Below are positions 53,601-60,523 of a stretch of 64,000 bases of DNA, in pieces. The notes under the pieces were generated by a model. That model was not told the DNA's origin and made no database searches. It saw only the letters and a program-made list of their open reading frames with translations. The DNA is taken from the NCBI GenBank assembly GCA_016713425.1, contig JADJPE010000005.1, positions 1,302,001 to 1,366,000 on the forward strand, written 5' to 3'. Both the position numbers and the translations under genes were made by a program. This DNA comes from Deltaproteobacteria bacterium (GTDB lineage Bacteria > Myxococcota > Kuafuiibacteriia > Kuafuiibacteriales > Kuafuiibacteriaceae). The stretch's first letter is position 1. Every line of letters begins with the position of its first letter.

Positions 53601-54082
53601 AGCGGAAGTCCGTTCACGTACAGTCCGTTCAATGGAAGCCCATTCACGGGCAGCCCGTTCAATGGAAGCCCGTTCACGTATAGGCCGTTCAATGGAAGCC
53701 CATTCACGGGCAGCCCGTTCGATCCGATGCCATTCACATACAGCCCATTGACATACAGCCCGTTGAGCGGGAGCCCGTTGAGCGGGAGCCCGTTGAGCGG
53801 GAGCCCATTCACAGGGAGTCCGTTGACAGGCAAGCCGTTGACGTAGAGCCCGTTGGTATATAGCCCGTTGAACGATAGACCGTTCACGTACAGGCCGTTC
53901 CCGACGGCGCCGTTCATCTCGAGTCCATTGTCGAACATCAGCGCCTTCACCGAGACGTCAGTCGCTGTCTCGGCCGGGGCCGCCGCCACTGCAGGCGCCT
54001 TTTCCGTTTTGAGGTCGTTAGGGTCCGTGCAACCTGTCGCAAGCCACAAGAGCGCGCATACGCGGAGGAGCCTTGAATGCAT
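50696..54082 (-). CDS. RCC1-propeller lipoprotein with 35 NGLxx pentads and MopE motif
   Basis: About 1,128 residues from the ATG at 54082 (54103 possible); lipobox ATGC. Residues about 52-225 are 35 consecutive five-residue units (NGLYV, NGLPV, NGLPL). Two related myxobacterial-type domains follow (CALPENDAV...GLAPGW; CALDAGDSL...GLAPSW...ACLAARTNAQG). Seven RCC1 repeats (HTCARRHNGKVACWGSNEHG type) form a propeller at about 515-860. Next is a MopE-type metal-binding motif (SDCNDGKADVSPGAPELLNG) near 985, then a CBM4/9-like sandwich (NPGFDDKLRGWG...TIDDAWLGY). Exported surface protein; ligand unknown. Its 3' end abuts an IS91 relic. Confidence 0.8.
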   Translation of the reverse strand: MHSRLLRVCALLWLATGCTDPNDLKTEKAPAVAAAPAETATDVSVKALMFDNGLEMNGAVGNGLYVNGLSFNGLYTNGLYVNGLPVNGLPVNGLPLNGLPLNGLPLNGLYVNGLYVNGIGSNGLPVNGLPLNGLYVNGLPLNGLPVNGLPLNGLYVNGLPLNGLYVNGLPVNGLSLNGLPVNGLYVNGLPLNGLYVNGLYPNGLYVNGLPVNGLPLNGLYVNGSDPSTAIQIANLNGDLVNLTSDEEAAFETAIAHLVWCALPENDAVTIYGSDGAPHSYPGHHGLAPGWKTAGLVDDPNGIDDSEELRWCVEHYRATVGSDEVSQGIALNDRQLADVEQLLKYVVSCALDAGDSLIVDFPSGPKSFAGSLGLAPSWESAPLDETGQKAVTACLAARTNAQGTTVRISLRNENFPSLATSALERAQFSTHEGAFWGNIFGSHPSIHACRAEGGGPAGRLCTDGNCGFTPDPIPACSEPVSGGCDTLGADGNYTSCGEDNETIVLNTYLMVVKEVSTSLVHTCARRHNGKVACWGSNEHGQVGQPADIEQVEVVHAAEVDGLPDVNASPLNAVVSVAAGRDHSCAQTKGGELWCWGSNTYAQIGDGGGAEDRNTPSQVLALENKVASVAAGYYHSCAILMNGDVYCWGRNQYGSAGNGTVGLVNEPVYATDHAVQVGAGLGFSCALKLDGSVWCWGRNVYGQLGDGTASDRTTPTRVTAVGSDNINMAVGGYHVCVQKTDQSVWCWGDNYLEQTSAEASVPSVYPAVQVPLPHTTTELAAGVDHTCALSDQRTVYCWGDNQYMQLARFGLPGTNSVSIGSLHSSATPLLIPLTDVVSIMPSGWSNFVELADGRVEVWGGNGAGNLGVGSIGYVPLQYPVRMTVFVKDFDGVCDYSESTTEADCGVCGDGVCAADEPCACPSDCADPIFYRDLDGDGYGNVNVTIATCGDTTGYVANPSDCNDGKADVSPGAPELLNGLDDNCDGYRDENLNQLTNPGFDDKLRGWGNAGRRALSTSTTNCRSSGNCATMMGTTYSESRAIGPGVFTASVWVRTAERRDASVNVALELVQYDHKGVIYKSQMTSWVSVGPEYKQLSLDYTMLDTYHDLELRVMTGGGTVTIDDAWLGYAR
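53415..53930. repeat. 15-bp coding repeat array
   Basis: About 35 units of 15 bases (CCGTTCACGTACAGG and variants, plus-strand view) coding the NGLxx pentads. The units vary at the last two codons (YV, PV, PL, SL). There are no spacers, so it is not a CRISPR array. Confidence 0.9.
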
Positions 54083-54103
54083 GTTCGACACATTTGGCCT
54101 CAT

Positions 54104-54420
54104 TTATGAAATCTCTAGGTGCCAAATATGTTTGCTTCCGATGCGTTGAATTTGTAAATGCGCCCTCATGCGCGCCTGTGCGGCCGTTGGCGCGGATGTG
54201 AACACGTCGACCATAGCATGGAGGGCAAGCGGACCGGGCCCGGACGTGATCGAGGTGGATGTGCGCCATCTCGCAGGACGCGCTACGTTGACCGGCTCAC
54301 CCTGACTATCTAACCCTCAAACAAGCGCGCCCCGCGCTCTGTTCACGGATCGAAAACGAAAAGCTTTCGATAATTCGAGTGTCCTTGTGAGAACAACTTG
54401 AACCCCGGAAGGCTTTTCGG
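54104..54420. other. Intergenic region upstream of the RCC1 gene and IS1380-like relic
   Basis: 317 bases between divergent genes. No gene was found. AT-rich bases 54350-54400 may hold promoters or the left end of the IS1380-like relic. A CTGACTATCTA motif at about 54302 also occurs near 50034. Confidence 0.4.
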
Positions 54421-54717
54421 ATGAACAGGAACATACGACGACGCATCGAGGCTGAGAAGATCAAGATCAAGATCAAGAGTCGGCTCAAGTCTGCGACCCA
54501 GGTGAACGAAGGCGGACCCGTGCTCTCGGGTGGCAAAGTTCAGTACGAGCTCGCAGGCAAGACCACGGCAATCTCACACGGCGGCATTTGGGCCATCCAG
54601 CGCCTCGTCAAGAAGATTGGGCTCGCAAGCACGTCGATGACAACCTTCATCTGCTCAGGATCAAGCAGTGGTTCAGCATTCTGCAGCGCTAGCGCTGTCA
54701 CGGCACCCAGCGCCAAG
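54421..54717 (+). pseudogene. IS1380-like transposase N-terminal remnant
   Basis: From ATG 54421: a Lys-rich start, then VQYELAGKTTAISHGGIWAI and QRLVKKIGL, which fits the N-terminal domain of IS1380-type transposases. A frameshift near 54633 follows (the other frame reads VDDNLHLLRIKQWF, then a stop). The rest is lost, and IS66 copy 2 inserted at 54718. Family assignment is tentative. Confidence 0.45.
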
Positions 54718-54759
54718 GCAACCGTTCAGGGGCCCCGTTGATGGGGTGGGGCGAGCCGT

Positions 54760-55191
54760 GTGATTTCCGGCGGCATGAACACCAACCAAGCCCTTGGTGA
54801 GCACATCGAGAAACTCGTGAGCGATCTCGTCCAGGCTCACCTGAAGGAGACGCAAGCCACCGTCATGGCCGCTGTGATGCGCGGGTTCGGAGCACCGAAC
54901 TCCCAGATCAAGCTCACACCGAGTCGTCAGATGAAGGCGCGCTCGTTCCGTGGACGCAGATCGACGGCGGACGTCTCAATGCTGGCGGAGCGTCTGTATG
55001 AGCTGATCTGCGAGCGCCCCGGAGAGCTGATGGTCTCCTTCTCGGCCGAACTTGGGAAGACAGCACGCGAGCTCTACGGACCCATGACAGCGCTGAAGAA
55101 CTCCGGCCGAATCCGAACAGCCGGCGAGCGCAACCGGACGCGATATTTCCCGTCGATCGACGGCGGTGCCAACAGCACGCTGCGCGCTTGA
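54760..55191 (+). CDS. IS66 passenger: winged-helix-like protein (copy 2)
   Basis: 143 residues, identical in sequence to the protein at 31395-31826. It is convergent with the transposase inside the element, with stop codons abutting. The conserved open frame in both copies shows it is part of the transposable unit and not chance reading. See the copy 1 entry for the fold argument. Confidence 0.7.
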   Translation: MISGGMNTNQALGEHIEKLVSDLVQAHLKETQATVMAAVMRGFGAPNSQIKLTPSRQMKARSFRGRRSTADVSMLAERLYELICERPGELMVSFSAELGKTARELYGPMTALKNSGRIRTAGERNRTRYFPSIDGGANSTLRA

Positions 55192-56676
55192 TCAGGCCGC
55201 CGCATCGAGCAGCGCCGGAGTTGGCGTCCCTTCGGCGTGCGCCGCTACGGAGCGAACGATGAAGTCCAGAAGCTCTTTCCCCTGCTTCCGGGCCGTCTGG
55301 GCCACAGTCATGATCCGTTCCACGAACCGAAGACCTCGCTCACTCTGACAACCGAAGCTAACCCGTCTCCATAGAACCAGCGATCTCAACTGGAGCTCTG
55401 CATGGTTGTTCGTGGGCTCCACGCCTTCGTTCATGACAAACGTCCACAGAGCCTCGCGGTGAGCGAGGATATCCGCGCACGACCCAGAGAGTCTCGCAAC
55501 GTTGACCCCAACGCCGCGTTCAAGCGCGGCTTCGAATTGCCGCTGAACCGGATGCATCAACGTCTCGAGCTGAGCGCGCGTCAGCTTGCCCGCTTTGAAG
55601 CCGTGCCAGTATTCGAAAATGATCGCGCTGAGATCCAAGAGCTCGCGACCTATCGACTTCGATGGACCATCGCGCTCAGAAAACGAGACGAATCGACGAA
55701 TGAGATGCGCGTGACATATCTGCCGAAGCTTCATCAACCAAAACGAGAAAACATCAGCGCGATCACTCACCAGAATGCCGTTCGCGCCACCGAAGAGCGG
55801 ACGAATCGTCTCGCGTCGACCGTTGACGAAAATCCGGTACACCGTCGAAGACGCCGTCGCCAACGTCCAAAGTGACAGCGTCACACCAGCGAACAACCAC
55901 GTCGTGCCGTCGGTATGCTTGACGCCCGCCGCCTCGACTTCAGCTTGCGCCTCTTCTGTTGCTGCTTTCAACGCACGGCTCGCCCGAGCCTCCATCGTAC
56001 TTAGGGCACCGAGCGACACGGTGAGGCCGAACAGTTCGCGCAAGAGCTGCTGCGTCCGACGGCGGCTGAGGTGATAGACACCTGTAAGCATTGCAACGAC
56101 TGCGACAAGGCGTGGGCCGAATGGAGAAGAAGGGATCACCTTGGCATCGTAAGGCGCGCAAGTTCGATGACCGCATCGTTCACACACCACCTCGTGCCGT
56201 TGCCACTCCGTGATGTGAAGGCCAACGACAAGCAATTCGACCCTCTGATAACGTCGCGGCGCACGATCCGGCGTCTTGGGCAGATGCCCCGCGCAGCCCT
56301 CACAAGCTTCGGGAAACAGAGGAAAGAACGCGTTGACCTCGTTGAGTGGCACGAGTGTGCGGTGTGCTCCCCGGTGCCCTTTCTGTCCGCCGCGTTTTCG
56401 CTCCGTCTTTCGCTTCCCACCGCTGTTTCGCGTTCCTCGAGACGTGGCGCCCGGGCCATCGCTCGATGGGGGCCGATTCGAGTTCTCTGAGTTCTGCCGA
56501 AGCTGCTCCTTTAGAACCTCGACCTGGGCCTTCAGCAGCGCAAATGCCTCCCGGAGCTCAGCAAGCTCGGCAGTGCGCGCAGCGAGCGCCGCGTCACGAG
56601 CGGCCAGATGCTCACGCAGCGCGCAGTTCTCCGCGGTAAGCGCAGATATCTGACCAGTACTGCCCATCGCGGACAC
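55192..56676 (-). CDS. IS66 family transposase (copy 2)
   Basis: 494 residues, identical to the transposase of copy 1, with all DDE and zinc-binding residues (D256, D305, E427; Cys125/128/165/168). Start GTG at 56676, or ATG at 56667. Intact and potentially functional. Confidence 0.93.
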   Translation of the reverse strand: MSAMGSTGQISALTAENCALREHLAARDAALAARTAELAELREAFALLKAQVEVLKEQLRQNSENSNRPPSSDGPGATSRGTRNSGGKRKTERKRGGQKGHRGAHRTLVPLNEVNAFFPLFPEACEGCAGHLPKTPDRAPRRYQRVELLVVGLHITEWQRHEVVCERCGHRTCAPYDAKVIPSSPFGPRLVAVVAMLTGVYHLSRRRTQQLLRELFGLTVSLGALSTMEARASRALKAATEEAQAEVEAAGVKHTDGTTWLFAGVTLSLWTLATASSTVYRIFVNGRRETIRPLFGGANGILVSDRADVFSFWLMKLRQICHAHLIRRFVSFSERDGPSKSIGRELLDLSAIIFEYWHGFKAGKLTRAQLETLMHPVQRQFEAALERGVGVNVARLSGSCADILAHREALWTFVMNEGVEPTNNHAELQLRSLVLWRRVSFGCQSERGLRFVERIMTVAQTARKQGKELLDFIVRSVAAHAEGTPTPALLDAAA

Positions 56677-56767
56677 CCCGACCTTTGATCACGCCGGGAT
56701 CCCCGAGTCGATCCGACATTTGATCGACGAGAAAACAGGGGGCCTGAACAGATACGCGCCAAGAGCC

Positions 56768-56804
56768 GAATCGCTCAGAACACGCGCAACCTGTGACACG
56801 ACGC
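56768..56804. repeat. 37-bp exact repeat, copy 2
   Basis: Identical to 17298-17334. Begins five bases after the right target duplication of IS66 copy 2. Confidence 0.85.
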
Positions 56805-56823
56805 ATCTCGGCGCACGTCTAGA

Positions 56824-57027
56824 GTGATGACGGTCTCCACCGGCACGTGGACAGACCTCTGGACGCCGATCTCGTTGCAGCCAGCCAGCCCGTCCGCGGT
56901 TTATCGCGTGCTGAAAAAGGGTAGGCTAGCTCGATCGCTGGAACGGCAAACGTTCGACGCGCACGACGAGAAGGAGGTGACGCCTAGACCGGGCGAGGCT
57001 GGCGCCGCCCCAGGAGCCGGAGTTTAG
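56824..57027 (+). pseudogene. Possible integrase-type transposase fragment
   Basis: The frame beginning at 56824 contains ASPSAVYRVLKKGRLARSLE, a pattern like the helix-turn-helix and linker of IS3-type integrase-core transposases. Its first bases (CCACCGGCACGTGGACAGAC) match the IS91-like end block. There is no catalytic domain; assignment is weak. Bases 57028-57258 show no gene I can support. Confidence 0.3.
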
Positions 57028-57258
57028 CACCGTGGACTTCCAGCCGGTTCACCACTGAAAGCCTCAGTCGCGTCCGCACCAGTTCGCCAGGCGCTTTGAA
57101 CACTCGCCGAGCCTGGTGATCCGCGCGACCGAAGGCGTGGATCGGAAGCAACTGTTTCGAGGATCCCGGCGGGCTGCCCTGGCTGAAGTAGCTTCGCCTT
57201 GGTGACAGAACACGATAGCAGCCCAGCTTCGCGGTGCTTGAAGAGGTGCACTGCAAGC

Positions 57259-58983
57259 TCACTTGGAGAGGAGCTTCAGCAGCTTGTCTCTCTCGATTCG
57301 GGCTCGCGTGAGCTCCGGATCCGTCGTCAGAGCTCGCTCATAGTGGAACAGTGCTTCTTGGTAGAGGCCAGCGGACTGAAGCTGGCGCGCGAGCTGATCG
57401 TGGATGATGTGATTGTTGGGCTGCCGCGCGAGAGCCCGACGGCACGCAGACACTGCGGCAGCGCGCCGACCCAGCCGGCCCTCGACGTAGCAGAGATTCA
57501 AGAGGGCACGATCTGCGTTGGGATGAAGCGAGGCTCTCTCGAACAGCGCTCGTGCATCCTCGAGTCGACCCTGCCCGAGGGCAGCAGCCCCCGCGGCAGT
57601 CATCTGCGAAGCCTTCGCGGAGACGGAGGCATAGGCCGCAAAGAGTGCCGCAAGCAGGACGCAGGCTACGAGGCGAACGCCGGAGCGCAGCCGCGTCATG
57701 CGGGAGACCGCCGGGGCGCTGAGTGCTGCGCCACAGCAGGTCCACAACCAGACGGGTGGTGTGGGGTTTCGGAGCGCAAAAGAGAAGACGGTCTGGGTCA
57801 GAATACCCGCCAACATCCCCAAGCAGCTCAGGCTCAGGTCGCGCTGCTCTGGCTCCGTCTCCGCCCTCAGCGCGGCACCATGGAGCGCACGGGCGACCAC
57901 GATGAGCAGAGCGAGAAAGCCCGCTAGACCGACCGCACCGGTCTCGGCGAGAACCTGAAGGAACTCGTTGTGCGCCTCGTGTACGTTTCTCGATCCGGTC
58001 TGCTCCGGATCGTCGACACCGTACCTCGGGTAGTGAACGCGGAAGTTGCCGAGACCCACGCCCCTTACGGGATGATCGAGCACCATCCTCAGGCTGTTGT
58101 GCCAGCGGATCAACCGAGTGTTCAGAGTGGCCGTCGCCTCGACCGTCTGCCAGGGAGGCGGTCGAGCAAACGAGCGAGGCCCCTCCTGTGCACGCACGCT
58201 CACCAGGGTCACCGCACCCGCGATCACCAGGCCTGTCGCGGTCGGCATCAACAGACGACGCATCGTAGATGCTCGCCCGCGTCGCCAGCGCGCTACGATG
58301 ACGACAGTAGCCAAACCCACGACCAGCCCGAGGAAGGCGGAGCGGGACCGCATCAGCCAGACACCGAGGAGCATCAAGAAGAAGGTCGTCGCCAGAAAGG
58401 CTGCGGGCCAGTAGGATCGTGGGGTGAGTATCAGCTGGGAGGCCGCGAGAACCCCCGCTAGCAAGTACACCTGAGCGGCAAGGTTCTTGAAGCCCAGAGT
58501 CGACACCGGAAGCCCCGACACCAGGCCTGTTCCCACTGGGTCTCGCCCCTCGAGCTGTGCAACTCCGATGAGAAGGACCGCGTCCGCGGCAAGCAAGAGC
58601 GTCGCTAAAAGGAGCCCCCGCCGCCTGGGGCTCGATACGAAGCTCGCTCCCGCCGGCAACAGAACGAGCATACTGAGCTGTTCCATGAGGTACGACAGGC
58701 CGCGTCCCGGATGAACCGCGCCGATCAGCGACTGAGTCATCAAGGCGGCATGGATCCCCAACGCGAGGAGCACCATCTTCGGAAGCCGCAGTGTTCCCGA
58801 CGCAGCGAATGCGAGACCGAGGACGGCGCTCAACGTCCAAATGGTGATGAACTTCGTTTCGCGAAACGCGTTGTCGAAGGCGTGACAGAAGACGAGAGGG
58901 ACCGCCGCGACGAGAAGTAGGATGACGGCGAACGCGAGCCGCGAGATCAGAAGGTGAACGCGCGACACAGCCCTTCGAACCAT
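57259..58983 (-). CDS. O-antigen ligase/polymerase-like membrane protein with C-terminal TPRs
   Basis: 574 residues. About twelve transmembrane helices run from residue 10 to 455. The Wzy_C (PF04932) signature sits in the large periplasmic loop: HPVRGVGLGNFRVHYPRYG then HEAHNEFLQVLAETGAVGL near residues 305-360. Residues 460-570 form about three TPR repeats (GRLEDARALFERASLHPN; GLYQEALFHYERALTTDPE). Members polymerise or ligate surface polysaccharides. Its start overlaps the 3' end of the lipoprotein gene by 37 bases, so the two are probably co-transcribed. No other glycan-assembly gene is visible nearby. Confidence 0.85.
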   Translation of the reverse strand: MVRRAVSRVHLLISRLAFAVILLLVAAVPLVFCHAFDNAFRETKFITIWTLSAVLGLAFAASGTLRLPKMVLLALGIHAALMTQSLIGAVHPGRGLSYLMEQLSMLVLLPAGASFVSSPRRRGLLLATLLLAADAVLLIGVAQLEGRDPVGTGLVSGLPVSTLGFKNLAAQVYLLAGVLAASQLILTPRSYWPAAFLATTFFLMLLGVWLMRSRSAFLGLVVGLATVVIVARWRRGRASTMRRLLMPTATGLVIAGAVTLVSVRAQEGPRSFARPPPWQTVEATATLNTRLIRWHNSLRMVLDHPVRGVGLGNFRVHYPRYGVDDPEQTGSRNVHEAHNEFLQVLAETGAVGLAGFLALLIVVARALHGAALRAETEPEQRDLSLSCLGMLAGILTQTVFSFALRNPTPPVWLWTCCGAALSAPAVSRMTRLRSGVRLVACVLLAALFAAYASVSAKASQMTAAGAAALGQGRLEDARALFERASLHPNADRALLNLCYVEGRLGRRAAAVSACRRALARQPNNHIIHDQLARQLQSAGLYQEALFHYERALTTDPELTRARIERDKLLKLLSK

Positions 58984-59819
58984 CCACTGCCAATCCCGTA
59001 TGAAGCGCCGTTGCCGGACGGATTCGTGTCCGAAGGGTCCGTGTCCAACGGCTCCGTGTCCGAGGGGTTCGTGTCCGAGGGGTCCGTGTCTAACGGCTTC
59101 GTGTCCGAGGGGTTCGTGTCCGAGGGGTCCGTGTCCAACGGCTTCGTGTCCGAGGGGTTCGTGTCCGAGGGGTCCGTGTCCAACGGCTCCGTGTCCGAGG
59201 GGTTCGTGTCCGAGGGGTTCGTGTCCGAGGGGTCCGTGTCCAACGGCTTCGTGTCCGAGGGGTTCGTGTCCGAGGGGTTCGTGTCCAACGGCTCCGTCTG
59301 CTCAGGACCGATGCAGTCGGGCAGCGCAAAGACACCGAACAAGCCGAGGCGACCGGTGCTGCCCATGGCCATTTGACGACCTCTGTCGAAGCCGAGGCTG
59401 GACAGCGCCTCCATCTGCTCCCCCTCGATCACTCCGAGCACCGGGTTGTCAGGCTGCGACTCACCCTGGCCGATAGCGATCTGAACCCTGGCCGCCCTTG
59501 TGAGCGTCAGGGTTGGCGGCTCCAATCTCCACAGGTCCGACCGAAGGGCCAGACTCGCACGCGGGCCGAGCATGTCGCCCTCCAAACCCTTGCTCGTTCG
59601 CGCCAGCGTGATCTCGACCGGCTCGCTCACGGCCCCCTGAGGAAGAACGAGCCTGAAGCTGCCATCCTCGGTCGCCAGGGCCACCGCCGCCGACGTCACA
59701 GTAATGCGACCGCCCGAACTGGGGATGCGTTGCTCGGGGACTCGGAGCAGTGTTGCCCAGCGCGACTCGCCGCATGACAGCACCGAGGTCGAGAGAATCA
59801 GGGCCAGTCCGAGTCGCAT
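58947..59819 (-). CDS. Lipoprotein with Asp/Thr/Pro/Ser repeat tail
   Basis: 290 residues from the ATG at 59819 (the upstream frame is open to 59876); lipobox VLSC. Residues 20-170 form a beta-sandwich resembling a ZU5-like domain (GRITVTSAAVALATEDGSF; RLVLPQGAVSEPVEITLA). Residues about 175-270 are tandem NPSDT, PLDTD and EPLDT units from short repeated DNA, then a Gly-rich end. Exported and lipid-anchored. It lies upstream of, and overlaps, the O-antigen ligase-like gene. Confidence 0.65.
   Translation of the reverse strand: MRLGLALILSTSVLSCGESRWATLLRVPEQRIPSSGGRITVTSAAVALATEDGSFRLVLPQGAVSEPVEITLARTSKGLEGDMLGPRASLALRSDLWRLEPPTLTLTRAARVQIAIGQGESQPDNPVLGVIEGEQMEALSSLGFDRGRQMAMGSTGRLGLFGVFALPDCIGPEQTEPLDTNPSDTNPSDTKPLDTDPSDTNPSDTNPSDTEPLDTDPSDTNPSDTKPLDTDPSDTNPSDTKPLDTDPSDTNPSDTEPLDTDPSDTNPSGNGASYGIGSGWFEGLCRAFTF
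59015..59300. repeat. 15-bp-based tandem repeats in the lipoprotein gene
   Basis: About 19 units of 15 bases (GTGTCCGAGGGGTCC, GTGTCCAACGGCTTC and variants, plus-strand view) arranged in higher-order groups of 45-60 bases. They encode SDTxP-type pentads. Confidence 0.85.
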
Positions 59820-59984
59820 TCGAGCCACGGCGCTTGTGTATCCAGCATGAGAACGAGATGGCCACTCCAAACGCATTCGTGAGCTATGTCACACATCCTC
59901 GGTGGAGCGCCTGGCGCGCGGCAGGATTCTCGGTTCCCTATGGCCGCTCAGCTGGCTCACCAGCTGGTCGGCGTGCAGACTCGA

Positions 59985-60245
59985 CGCGCCTCGCGTACCG
60001 ATAGAGGTGATGAAACGCGATGATCTAGACGAGGAGCATCATCACCAGCCGAACCCCCCGTCCGGAGCTCGGCGGAACACCCGCGATGTCTTGCGCAATC
60101 AGCACGCCGAACGGATTGAGGCCCGCGCATCACACCCGATTCCATACGGGATCCACACCATTCCGAGCGCAACGAGGCCGTCCATCTTCATCGCGAGAGA
60201 ACTCAACGCTACGCCTGCCGCGTGCTCCGAGTTGATGGCCCCGGC
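59985..60245 (-). pseudogene. Decayed YfcC/DcuC-type transporter fragment
   Basis: The minus-strand reading has LSSLAMKMDGLVALGMVWIP in one frame, then GLNPFGVLIAQDIAGVPPSS and RLVMMLLV in another. An in-frame stop is followed by IIAFHHLYRYA. The NPFxxxIAxxIAGxxxxSGxGxRLV pattern is that of the YfcC-type carriers (PF03606). Multiple frame breaks; a relic. Confidence 0.4.
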
Positions 60246-60363
60246 TTTGCCGCGTCATGGCTGAGGTCCTGCGTCTTCGCTCCCTGCCTCAAGTCTTCGA
60301 CCGCGCGCAATCTGCATTCGGACCACCTCATTCGCTAGGTTGCCCTTTTGCCTCCAGAGTTTG

Positions 60364-60470
60364 ACTCCCCCGCTCCCGAAGCTCGATCCCCGCGGGGACT
60401 CAAGGCGTCGAGGCGGGGATCGAAAATCGCGAGGCGGGGAATCAGTTCCTCGGAAGCGGGGAATCGACGA
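60364..60470. promoter_or_regulatory. Cluster of GCGGGGA motifs, direct and inverted
   Basis: Direct copies of GAGGCGGGGA(A)TC begin at 60410, 60431 and 60453 (spacings 21 and 22 bases, two helical turns). Upstream are the perfect palindrome TCCCCGCGGGGA (60387-60398) and an inverted half-site near 60364. It lies downstream of the glycosidase-like gene. An iteron-like protein-binding array is possible; no neighbouring regulator is known. Confidence 0.4.
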
Positions 60471-60523
60471 ATCTAAAGCAACGATCGCGGCGTGATACTT
60501 GGTGATTCAAGCGATTCGGTGTT

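Larger units (their letters stand above)
54718..56755 (-). mobile_element. IS66-family insertion sequence, copy 2 (2,038 bp)
   Basis: The same ends as copy 1 in inverted orientation: GCAACCGTTCAGG at 54718 and CTGAACAGATAC ending at 56755. The target duplication GCGCCAAG lies at 54710-54717 and 56756-56763. Length and both encoded proteins are identical to copy 1, so transposition was recent. Insertion was into already decayed mobile DNA. Confidence 0.93.

Noticed and set aside
53415..53930. CRISPR-like array
   Set aside because: Repeats of 15 bp have no spacers and read continuously as NGLxx pentads in the RCC1 lipoprotein.
31869..54717. Composite transposon formed by the two IS66 copies
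   Set aside because: Each copy has its own distinct 8-bp duplication on both sides; a composite unit would share one duplication at the outer ends only.
57028..57258. Minus-strand frame of about 90 codons
   Set aside because: A family could not be named and there is no ribosome-binding site; possibly part of the surrounding transposon debris.
57338..58993. Alternative minus-strand frame of about 550 codons overlapping the O-antigen ligase-like gene
   Set aside because: Arg/Ser/Gly-rich with no membrane helices; the other frame has twelve helices and the Wzy_C signature.
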